Source: CAVPWP01 sp963709395 (GTDB taxonomy: Bacteria; Pseudomonadota; Alphaproteobacteria; Rhodobacterales; Rhodobacteraceae). From it: DNA of 64,000 nucleotides. The notes below the pieces were generated by a model. That model was given only the letters and a program-made list of their open reading frames with translations, was not told the DNA's origin and searched no databases. Shown one piece after another: positions 56,705 to 64,000 of the stretch (its first letter is position 1; each line of letters starts with the position of its first letter). Made by a program: the position numbers and the translations under genes. The stretch covers positions 1 to 64,000 of the forward strand of contig CAVPWP010000004.1 in assembly GCA_963709395.1 (NCBI GenBank). The letters are read 5' to 3'.

Positions 56705-57124
56705 ATGTTCCGACGCATCATGGCACCCGTCGATCTGAACCATCTGGACCGGATCGCGCGGGCCATCGACGTGACCGTCGACGAAGCCAGGCATCACGGG
56801 GCCCATGTCGATTTCGTCACGGTCACCGCGGCCACGCCCGGGAAGCTCGGCCACAACCCGGAGGAGGTGCACGGCAAGCTCGAGGCCTTCGTCGCCGCCC
56901 AGCGCGAAGCGCACGGGATCGACGCCTCGGCCCGGATCATCGTCAGTCATGACCCGACGACCGATGTCGACGACGCGCTTCTCAAAGCGGTCAAGGACAC
57001 GAACGCGGACCTGGTGATCATGGCCTCGCACAAACCCGGGCTGGCCGACTACTTCTGGCCCTCGAACGGCGGCAAGCTTGCCTCGCACAGCGGTGTTTCG
57101 GTCCTTCTGGTCCGCGACGCCTGA
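56705..57124 (+). CDS. universal stress protein (UspA family)
   Basis: This 139-residue Usp-fold protein has the ATP-type pattern MFRRIMAPVDLNHLDRIARA at the start, HVDFVTVTAATPGKLGHNPE in the middle and DLVIMASHKPGLADYFWPSN near the end, finishing SVSVLLVRDA-like (GVSVLLVRDA). The ATP loop G-x2-G-x9-G is present in a modified form. Strong ribosome site aaggagg precedes ATG 56705. It is 25 bases upstream of the BCCT transporter, a pairing seen in halotolerant bacteria where Usp proteins modulate osmolyte uptake. Confidence 0.88.
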   Translation: MFRRIMAPVDLNHLDRIARAIDVTVDEARHHGAHVDFVTVTAATPGKLGHNPEEVHGKLEAFVAAQREAHGIDASARIIVSHDPTTDVDDALLKAVKDTNADLVIMASHKPGLADYFWPSNGGKLASHSGVSVLLVRDA

Positions 57125-57149
57125 TCCCCCAAGCAGAAAGGAGGCCAGG

Positions 57150-58791
57150 ATGGTCGACGAATCAACGGACCAGGGCATCCCCGCGCCAGAGGGGGAGGTC
57201 GAGATCATCGAGACCGATTACGAGATCGGTCAGGACAATATCGAGGGGCAGTTGGGCCCCTTCGGCTTTGACATCCACAACCCCGTATTCCTTGTCTCGG
57301 GGCTGTCGGTCGTCGCCTTCGTTTTCTACACGCTCGCGCTGCCCGAACAGGCCGGCGGTCTCTTCTCATGGCTCTTCAGCGCCACCACCAAGGGCTTCGA
57401 CTGGTTCTTCCTCGGGTCGGCCAACGTCTTCGTGCTGTTCTGCCTCTTCCTGATCGTCACCCCCTGGGGCTCGGTCAGACTGGGCGGGGCCGAGGCCACG
57501 CCCGACTATTCCTATGTCGGATGGTTCGCGATGCTCTTTGCCGCGGGCATGGGCATCGGGCTGATGTTCTACGGCGTGTCCGAGCCTCTCAGCCACTTCT
57601 CGTCCTCCTTTGGCGGAACCGCCCTCGACGAAAACGGGGTACGATCCGACTGGGCCCCGCTTGGCGCGGCGGTCGGCGACGAGGCCGAAATCGATCCGGC
57701 TGGGCATGGCCGCCACGATCTTTCACTGGGGCCTGCACCCCTGGGCGATCTACGCCATCGTGGGGCTGTCGCTGGCGCTCTTCAGCTACAACAAGGGCTT
57801 GCCGCTCACGATCCGGTCGGCATTCTACCCGCTCCTGGGCGACCGTGTCTGGGGCTGGCCCGGACATATCATCGACATCCTCGCGGTCTTCGCCACGCTC
57901 TTTGGCCTCGCGACCTCGCTGGGGTTCGGGGCGGCGCAGGCCAATGCCGGCTTGAACGAGCTTTTCGGCATCCCGATCGGCAACACGACCGAGGTGCTCC
58001 TGATCACCGGCATCACGGCCATTGCCCTGATCTCGGTGCTGCGCGGTCTCGACGGCGGCGTGAAGATCCTGTCGGAGATCAACATGGGGCTCGCGTTCGC
58101 GCTTCTGCTCTTCGTGCTGATCGCGGGGCCGACGATTGCCATCCTGACGGGCTTTGTCGACTATCTGGGCGCCTACCTGCAGTACCTGCCTGCCCTCTCG
58201 AACCCGGTCGGGCGTGAGGATGTGAACTTCATGCAGGGCTGGACGTCGTTCTACTGGGCGTGGTGGATCAGCTGGTCGCCCTTCGTGGGCATGTTCATCG
58301 CCCGCGTCAGCCGGGGCCGCACGGTGCGCGAGTTCGTCACCTGCGTGCTGCTGATCCCCAGCCTCGTCTGTGTGCTGTGGATGAGCGTCTTCGGCGGCGT
58401 CGCGATCCAGCAGGTCGTGCAGGACGGCTTTACCGGCGCGCAGGAGGCCGCCCTCCCGATCCAGCTCTTCAAGATGCTGGGCGAGTTGCCGATGGCGCAG
58501 ATCACCTCGCTGATCGGGATCGTGCTGGTGATCGTGTTCTTCGTCACCTCGTCGGACTCGGGCTCGCTCGTGATCGACACGATCACGGCGGGCGGCAAGA
58601 TCGACGCGCCCGTGCCGCAACGGGTGTTCTGGTGCACCTTCGAGGGCGCGGTCGCCATCGTGCTTCTGCTGTCGGCGGGCGGGCTGTCCTCGCTCCAGTC
58701 GATGGTCATTTCGACCGGGCTGCCGTTCACGGTCGTCCTGCTGGTAATGTGCTGGGCGGTGCTGCGCGGGCTGATGTCGGAACCGCGCTGA
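57150..58791 (+). CDS. BCCT family betaine/carnitine/choline transporter, one frame break
   Basis: This secondary transporter of about 547 residues imports glycine betaine or related quaternary amines with sodium or protons. Family motifs are AAGMGIGLMFYGVSEPLSHF (glycine-rich helix 3), WAIYAIVGLSLALFSYNKG, the tryptophan-rich WAWWISWSPFVGMFIARVSRGRT split across helix 8, and FVTSSDSGSLVIDTITAGG. ATG 57150 has AAAGGAGG upstream. The frame breaks after GDEAE; removing one A near 57690 gives SIRLGMAATIFHWGLHPWAI. It links functionally to bmt and the MttB-like protein. Confidence 0.9.
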
Positions 58792-58812
58792 CAGGAGGAC
58801 CAGCGGCGGGTC

Positions 58813-60132
58813 TCAGCGGCCGAGCACCAGCTCGGCCCTGAGCCCGCCCAGCCGTTCGCTGGCGCCCAGGCGCAGCGTGCCGCCATGCTGCCGGGCGATG
58901 TCGGCGGCGATCGACAAGCCCAGCCCGACCCCGGTTCCCCGGTCCTGGTTGCGCGCGGCGTCGAGCCGGGTGAAGGGCTTGAGCGCCTCGTCCCGCTTGT
59001 CGGCCGGGATACCGGGCCCGTCGTCCTCGACCACGAAACGCGCGGCGCGGTCGGTCACGATCAGGCTGACCTCGGCCTTGCTGCCGTAACGGATTGCATT
59101 TCCGATGAGGTTGTCGAGCGCGCGACCCACTGCCAGCGGCCGCATCGAAACGTCACCGTCACCGCGCACCTCGTGCAGGACAGCCTGCCCCCCGCCGCGC
59201 ACCGCCCGCGCCACCGCCGCCTCGACCACCTCGCGGGCATCCACCGTCTCGGGGTCGTCCAGCGCGCTGCCCCGTGTGAAGTCGAGAAAGGCGTCGACCA
59301 TGCGCTCCATGTCCGAGACGTCTCGCTGCATGTCGCGGGCATCCTCGTCCTGGTCGAGCATCGACAAGCCCAGCTTCAGTCGGGTCAGCGGAGTGCGCAG
59401 ATCGTGGCTGACCCCCGACAGCATCAGCGTGCGCTGTTCGATCTGCCGCTCGATCCGGTTGCGCATGTCGAGAAAGGCCATGCCCGCCGCCCGCACCTCG
59501 GTGGCACCCGACGGACGATAGGGCACCGATAGCCCGCGCCCGAAGGCCTCGGCGGCCGCCGCAAGCCGTTTGACCGGGCGCAGCTGGTTGCGCAGGAAGA
59601 GATAGGCCACGATCGTCATGATGATCGAGACGCCGACCACCAGAACCAGGAGCTGGTGGGGATTGGACGCCGAGACGCGGCGGCGCGAGAATTCCATCAG
59701 CATGGGTCCGTGCCGGGTTTCGAGAAGGAAGGTCACGACGTCGTCGTTCGAGGCAAGATCGATACCCGCGATCCCCGGAATACCGGCACGCAACGTCTCG
59801 ATCACGACCCGTCCCGACAAGTCGAAGACCCGCCGCGAGTCGCCCTCGGGGCCCTCGGCCGGCAGGCGCACGACCACGGCCAGGGGGTCTGCAAGCTCGG
59901 CGATGACGCGCTGTGCGGCCTCGCTGTCGGGCGCGTCGTCGATCAGCCGCACGAGGTAGGAGACCTCGATCAGGACGTTCTGCGTCATCTGCTCGGTCAC
60001 GTCCTCATAGAGGCGCTGGATGAAGGTGACCGACAGGACAAGCTGGATCGTCACGATCGGCACCAGCAGGATAAGCGCGGCCCGCCCGTAGAGCGACCGC
60101 GGCATATAGGCTTTCATCCAGCGAAAGGTCAT
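58813..60132 (-). CDS. EnvZ-like osmosensor histidine kinase
   Basis: This 439-residue inner-membrane kinase has helix 1 near 18-38 (AALILLVPIVTIQLVLSVTF), a periplasmic domain to about 160, and helix 2 (LLVLVVGVSIIMTIVAYLFL). A HAMP domain, phospho-His box MLSGVSHDLRTPLTRLKLGL (about 244), N box DNLIGNAIRYG and G boxes VEDDGPGIP and GTGVGLGLSIAADIARQHGG follow. This is the EnvZ class that pairs with OmpR/ChvI-type regulators. No response regulator gene is adjacent in the window, so its partner lies elsewhere. It is convergent with the BCCT gene. Confidence 0.88.
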   Translation of the reverse strand: MTFRWMKAYMPRSLYGRAALILLVPIVTIQLVLSVTFIQRLYEDVTEQMTQNVLIEVSYLVRLIDDAPDSEAAQRVIAELADPLAVVVRLPAEGPEGDSRRVFDLSGRVVIETLRAGIPGIAGIDLASNDDVVTFLLETRHGPMLMEFSRRRVSASNPHQLLVLVVGVSIIMTIVAYLFLRNQLRPVKRLAAAAEAFGRGLSVPYRPSGATEVRAAGMAFLDMRNRIERQIEQRTLMLSGVSHDLRTPLTRLKLGLSMLDQDEDARDMQRDVSDMERMVDAFLDFTRGSALDDPETVDAREVVEAAVARAVRGGGQAVLHEVRGDGDVSMRPLAVGRALDNLIGNAIRYGSKAEVSLIVTDRAARFVVEDDGPGIPADKRDEALKPFTRLDAARNQDRGTGVGLGLSIAADIARQHGGTLRLGASERLGGLRAELVLGR

Positions 60133-60293
60133 GCCCGCACCCTAGGGCCGCCCGGCCCCGCGCGGAAGGCAAAAGCCGCGGCTGGACGCCGCGGAACGCC
60201 CCCGGTGCGGCCTGCGGAGGCAGAGACCGGACCGCGAACGCTTGCACGTGCAACGATGTTGCCGTTAACCTTTGTCCCGACCGGGGTCACCAT

Positions 60294-61220
60294 ATGCGGA
60301 AAGGACTGGACATCGCCGACCGTCCCGAACCCGGCCAGCCGATCGCGATAGAGCCGGGGCTTCGGCGCATCCTGGCCCCGAACCCGTCGGCTATGACCCA
60401 CTGGGGCACAAACACCTATATCCTGGGCGAGGACGAGGTCGCGGTGATCGACCCCGGGCCGGACGACGCCGACCACCTCGAGGCACTTCTGGACGCGGTG
60501 CGCGGCGGCGGACGCGGCGCGCGCATCAGCCATATCCTCGTCACCCATGCCCACCGCGACCACAGCGCGCTGGCACGGCGCCTGGCCGACCTGAGCGGCG
60601 CACCCGTCCTTGGCTTCGGGCCGGCGACAGCGGGACGCAGCGCGGTCATGGAGGGGCTGGCGCGCCAGGGCTTGGTCGGTGGCGGCGAGGGCATCGACCA
60701 CGGGTTTTCACCCGACCTCGCGCTCGAGGATGGCGCGGTCGTCGAGGGCGCAGGCTGGCGGCTGACCGCGCTCTGGACGCCGGGGCATTTCGCCGGGCAC
60801 CTGTGCTTCGAACGCGACGGCGCGGTCTTCACCGGCGACCATGTCATGGGCTGGGCGTCGACCATGATCTCGCCGCCCGACGGCGACGTCACCGCCTTCA
60901 TGACGTCCTGCGCGCGCCTGCGAAGGGTCGGTGCGCGGCGCTTCTACCCCGGCCACGGCGCGCCGGTCGAGGACCCCGAGGGGCGGCTCGACTGGCTGAT
61001 GCGCCACAGGCGCGAGCGTGAAGCACAAATCCTTGCCGCGCTTGGACGAACACCGCTCGACCTTGGCACCCTGACCCGCCGGATCTACCACGACGCCCCG
61101 GTGCTGCTTCTTCCCGCCGCCGAACGCAACGTGCTGGCCCACCTCGTCGATCTCGACACGCGCCGGCTGGTCAGGGCGATCCCCAAGCTTGGCACCAAGG
61201 CGCGCTTCGTGCGCAACTGA
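60294..61220 (+). CDS. MBL-fold metallo-hydrolase (LACTB2-like)
   Basis: This 308-residue protein has the metallo-beta-lactamase metal motif ILVTHAHRDHSALARRLADL (THxHxDH), TPGHFAGHLCFERDGAVFTG and FYPGHGAPVEDPEGRLDWLM, ending with a winged-helix-like segment. The arrangement matches LACTB2-type hydrolases, some of which cleave single-stranded RNA. ATG 60294 is close after a 160-base upstream gap. It is next to tRNA-Asn on the same strand. Confidence 0.85.
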   Translation: MRKGLDIADRPEPGQPIAIEPGLRRILAPNPSAMTHWGTNTYILGEDEVAVIDPGPDDADHLEALLDAVRGGGRGARISHILVTHAHRDHSALARRLADLSGAPVLGFGPATAGRSAVMEGLARQGLVGGGEGIDHGFSPDLALEDGAVVEGAGWRLTALWTPGHFAGHLCFERDGAVFTGDHVMGWASTMISPPDGDVTAFMTSCARLRRVGARRFYPGHGAPVEDPEGRLDWLMRHRREREAQILAALGRTPLDLGTLTRRIYHDAPVLLLPAAERNVLAHLVDLDTRRLVRAIPKLGTKARFVRN

Positions 61221-61298
61221 CCCGGTCAAGAGGCCCGGCCAACAGGGCGCTTTCCCTCTGGACGGGGTCCGGGGCGCTTGTTATATCGCCCCGCGTGT

Positions 61299-61373
61299 TC
61301 CGGCGTAGCTCAGCGGTAGAGCAGTTGACTGTTAATCAATTGGTCGTAGGTTCGATCCCTACCGCCGGAGCCA
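61299..61373 (+). tRNA. tRNA-Asn (anticodon GTT)
   Basis: A 75-base cloverleaf with acceptor TCCGGCG pairing with CGCCGGA, discriminator G and encoded CCA (61371-61373). The anticodon loop CTGTTAA gives GTT at 61331-61333. It is followed within 120 bases by a tyrosine recombinase gene, the usual arrangement of an element integrated at a tRNA 3' end. Confidence 0.97.
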
Positions 61374-61491
61374 AATTCCTCTCAAGCCACTGATTTTGCT
61401 TGCGCCCTCCCACAGAGGAGTCGCAGAGCGCGCGGTCTGGCACGACTCCTGTCGCCTCCCCTGTCACAAACTCTGGCACAGGGAGTCGCGC

Positions 61492-63561
61492 ATGCACCGC
61501 CGCCGCATCGCCCAGATCCACCTCGAATACCGCCCCTCGGGCTTTCACTGGCGCCGCCGCTGGCCTGCCCGGACGCTGGCGCGCACCCCGGGCGAGCGCC
61601 CAAAATTTCTTTTTCTCCTCTTCCCCCTTCGAACGCATGTCCTTTCCGACGCGAAGGCCCTCGCCCGGAGGCTCACCCTCCTGAGCGACGAAGCCTTCGC
61701 CACCGCCGCGGAGAGGACGATGCCGATCGCACCTGTGGACATGGAGCAGCTCCTGACCGAGCTCTGCCGCTTCGAGATCGAAGTGGCCGACCTCGCGCGC
61801 GAAAGCGCCCCCGTGCGGAGCCCCGAGACCGCCGCCTTCGAGGAGGCCTGCGCCGCAGCCGCCCTCGCGACGCTGCGCGAGGCCGTCCGGCTCCGGGACC
61901 GGGAGATCGTGCGCGCACCGCTCCGGGCCGTGGCCGCCCATCTCGGCCTTGCCCTCGACGAGGACGATCCCGATTGGGCGCGCCTCGCGATGAAGGCGAT
62001 GCGGGCCTTGATCGAGGCGCGGGACGAGAACCTCCGCCGCGACCGCGGCGAGTTCGGCCCCCACCCCGTCTTCATTCACCGCGCCCTCGCCGGGCTCGAG
62101 CCGTCGCCCCGACACGCAGCCCCGATCCCTCCGCGGCCGGTTGCCCCCTGCCCGTCAGCCCCCCCGTCAGCCCCCCCGTCGCTGCAGCCCCGGCCGCGAC
62201 AGCCCCGGGACCCGGCCCGACCGCACCCGCCCCCGGACCGACCGCCCACCGCGACCGACACCGCCACCGGACCGACCGCCCCCGCACCGCCGGTACCGGC
62301 GTCCTCCTGCAGCATCCTTGACGGGGCAGAGCTCTATATCGAGTTGCGCTGCAAGGGTCACAAGACCTTCAAGCCCAACGAGAACCCCTCTGCCGCACGC
62401 GGCAAGAGCTGGAAGAACAACTCGAGCAACAACGTGCGTTCGACAGCGCGGATCCTGAGCGGGATCCTCGGCCCGGGACCGGTGCGCGACATCGGCGACG
62501 CGGAGCTGAAGGAGGCCTGGGCGCTCATCGAGCGGCTGCCGGCGAGCTTCGGCCGCAGCGCGAACCGGCGGGTCACGCCGCGCCAGGCGATCGAGATGGC
62601 CGACCGGGAGGAATCCCTCCGGATCGAGGAGATCCGCGACCGAATGCGTCGCGAGGGCGCCAGCCCAGGCCGCATCGAGGCGGCCCTGCGCGCCGGCCGT
62701 ATCCCCCGCATGCGGGTGGCGACGATCTACCGCCACATGCAGGACGTCCAGAGGATGTGCAGGTTCTGGGTCCTGCAGGGATGGCTCGATCACAACATCA
62801 TGGCGGATCACATCTGGAGCAGCGACGAGCTCCAGCGCCGGGATCTGCTGGAGGAGGACAACACGCGCGAGATCTGGAGCCCCGAGCAGCTTGGCGCCCT
62901 CTTCCGCACCCCGAAGTTCACGGACCCGCTTGCGGATCCGGGCGATCCAATGTTCTGGGCGCCGCTGATCTCGACCCATGCGGGCATGCGCAGCGAGGAG
63001 ATCCTCCAGCTCGCCACCGACGACGTCCAGGACATCGACGGGATCGCGTGCTTCGTGCTGCGCCAGGGACCGGGGCAGACCCTCAAGAGCGAGGCGGCGC
63101 GCCGGAAGATCCCGGTACACATGAACCTCATCGCGCTCGGCCTCCTCGACCTCGTGGCGCTGCGCCGGCGCGAGCAAGAACCGCGGCTCTTCCCCTGGCT
63201 GAAACGCAGCGCGTCCAAGGAAACCCTGACCGAGAGCTTCTCGAAAGCCTACACGCGCTACCGAAAGGAGCAGGGGATCTATGATCCGCAGCGGGACTTC
63301 CACAGCCACCGCACGACCTTCAACGACGCCCTGGTCGAGGCGGAGTGCCCCGACACCCAGCGCCGCTACATGATGGGCCATGTCGAGCGCGACGTCGGCA
63401 TCGTGCACTACAAGCCCGGCAAGTTCTCGATGAAGCTGCTCAAGACGCGGGTTCACGCGATCAGGATCGACATCTCGATGATCCGCCGCCCGTTCCAGTC
63501 CCCGGCGGGGCAGAACGTGGCGTTCCTTGACCCCAGACGCGCCACACGGGCACGCCCGTGA
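61492..63561 (+). CDS. large tyrosine recombinase / phage-type integrase with proline-rich linker
   Basis: This recombinase is about 689 residues. The catalytic residues are visible: Arg in STHAGMRSEEILQL (about 500), HSHRTTF (His and Arg, about 604-607), His in RRYMMGHVERDVG (about 628) and Tyr in IVHYKPGKF (about 639). The first 200 residues start MHRRRIAQIHLEYRPSGFHW and are helical. A proline/alanine-rich low-complexity linker covers about 205-280. The domain after it (RGKSWKNNSSNNVRSTARIL) is the arm/core-binding part. ATG 61492 is preferred over 61396. It sits next to tRNA-Asn and marks a mobile element extending right. Confidence 0.85.
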   Translation: MHRRRIAQIHLEYRPSGFHWRRRWPARTLARTPGERPKFLFLLFPLRTHVLSDAKALARRLTLLSDEAFATAAERTMPIAPVDMEQLLTELCRFEIEVADLARESAPVRSPETAAFEEACAAAALATLREAVRLRDREIVRAPLRAVAAHLGLALDEDDPDWARLAMKAMRALIEARDENLRRDRGEFGPHPVFIHRALAGLEPSPRHAAPIPPRPVAPCPSAPPSAPPSLQPRPRQPRDPARPHPPPDRPPTATDTATGPTAPAPPVPASSCSILDGAELYIELRCKGHKTFKPNENPSAARGKSWKNNSSNNVRSTARILSGILGPGPVRDIGDAELKEAWALIERLPASFGRSANRRVTPRQAIEMADREESLRIEEIRDRMRREGASPGRIEAALRAGRIPRMRVATIYRHMQDVQRMCRFWVLQGWLDHNIMADHIWSSDELQRRDLLEEDNTREIWSPEQLGALFRTPKFTDPLADPGDPMFWAPLISTHAGMRSEEILQLATDDVQDIDGIACFVLRQGPGQTLKSEAARRKIPVHMNLIALGLLDLVALRRREQEPRLFPWLKRSASKETLTESFSKAYTRYRKEQGIYDPQRDFHSHRTTFNDALVEAECPDTQRRYMMGHVERDVGIVHYKPGKFSMKLLKTRVHAIRIDISMIRRPFQSPAGQNVAFLDPRRATRARP

Positions 63562-64000
63562 GACGGTCCGAGGCTCCCTCGCCGATCGCCGCGTTCGTGC
63601 TTGCCGCCGCCGGGCGTCCTCCGGGGCTGGCACGACGCGACCGGACACGCGCGGGGCAAGCGCATCATGGCGCCGCCCGAGGAGCGGAGTTGACGCGGGT
63701 GATCGCGACCCGAAGCGCTGGGAATGCGCTCCTGTGCATCGAGGAGGTCGGGAGCGATACCCTTCGAACGGGCAACTTCGGCGACATTATCTGCTGCAGC
63801 GGCACCTCATCGACGGCCTCGCCGAAGGCGATGCGGACTACCTCGTTCTCGATCACAAGTCCGGCGCATGCCTGGATCCGGCGGCCCGCTTTGCCGGCTA
63901 TCTGCCGCAGCTCGCCGCCGACGCTGATCTTGTTTCCTCTCTCGGCGGGAAACCTGCCTTCTCCTTGCCCTCGAGAAAGAAGGTCAGTCGACAAGCAGTT
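63562..64000 (+). CDS. partial open frame with a PD-(D/E)XK-nuclease-like motif, runs off the window
   Basis: After the integrase, one plus-strand frame stays open to the window end. Its last part reads RRHYLLQRHLIDGLAEGDAD followed by YLVLDHKSGACLDPAARF and AGYLPQLAADADL. The D-x-K within LVLDHKSG and the following GYLPQLA resemble the nuclease domain at the C-terminus of UvrD/AddA-type helicase-nucleases. No clear start or ribosome site is visible, and the upstream half has no recognisable helicase motifs, so it may be a fragment. A minus-strand frame (63665-63994) overlaps it and looks like a shadow. Confidence 0.35.

Overview
The window is high-GC DNA from an alphaproteobacterium, most likely family Rhodobacteraceae (Rhodobacter/Roseobacter relatives). 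Family-typical content supports this: a trgA-trgB-cysK tellurite-resistance locus, an AcuI-type acryloyl-CoA reductase, purC next to a DUF1476 (ATP synthase zeta-type) gene, an alphaproteobacterial RNase E, a betaine-homocysteine methyltransferase near a corrinoid protein and DUF1638, and DctB/DctD. All calls are from reading the sequence; no searches were run.

Layout. 1-5.9 kb: a degenerate sugar-type ABC transporter operon (binding protein, ATPase, two permeases) with a cyclase and a polyol-type dehydrogenase, carrying many frame breaks and at least one nonsense codon. 6.4-7.9 kb: a non-pyrrolysine MttB-family methyltransferase. 8.4-13 kb: tRNA-Ser(GGA), AI-2E family transporter. 9.85-15.7 kb (minus): operon trgA-trgB-cysK-mscS-alaX, joined by ATGA overlaps at most junctions. 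15.7-20.7 kb (minus): CFA-type methyltransferase, photolyase, class V aminotransferase, acuI. 21-26.3 kb: orphan polyamine-type binding protein, DUF4345 protein, membrane hydrolase/P450 pair, ccdA, tusA. 26.4-32.8 kb (minus): rne, dctD, dctB. 32.8-35.6 kb (minus): purC-purS-(alcohol dehydrogenase)-purQ. 35.7-41.9 kb: zeta-type protein, bmt, methyltransferase, radical SAM protein, corrinoid protein, small membrane protein, YbjQ, DUF1638, L,D-transpeptidase. 41.9-45.8 kb: sufE, lipoprotein, rnd, purN, purM.

A tRNA(CAU) at 45.87 kb has the last 20 bases of its gene plus 3 flanking bases repeated exactly at 56.47 kb. The 10.5 kb between the copies looks like an integrated island without an integrase. 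It holds an AraC regulator divergent from an arylsulfatase - DUF2092 - 70-residue secreted peptide - beta-barrel operon, and a second operon with a PYROXD2-like flavoprotein and a fused kinase/class III aminotransferase that resembles hydroxylysine kinase plus phospholyase. Beyond it lie a universal stress protein with a BCCT betaine transporter, an EnvZ-like kinase, an MBL hydrolase, tRNA-Asn(GTT), and a tyrosine recombinase immediately downstream, which marks the start of another element running off the window.

The genes link into a methylated-compound theme: BCCT betaine import, MttB-like demethylation, corrinoid carrier, and Bmt for methionine formation. Many genes show single frame breaks, including purM. 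At seventeen sites outside the first 6 kb, removing exactly one base restores the protein, so most of those breaks are probably sequence errors. The first 6 kb is different: it contains mixed indels and a stop codon and looks truly decayed.
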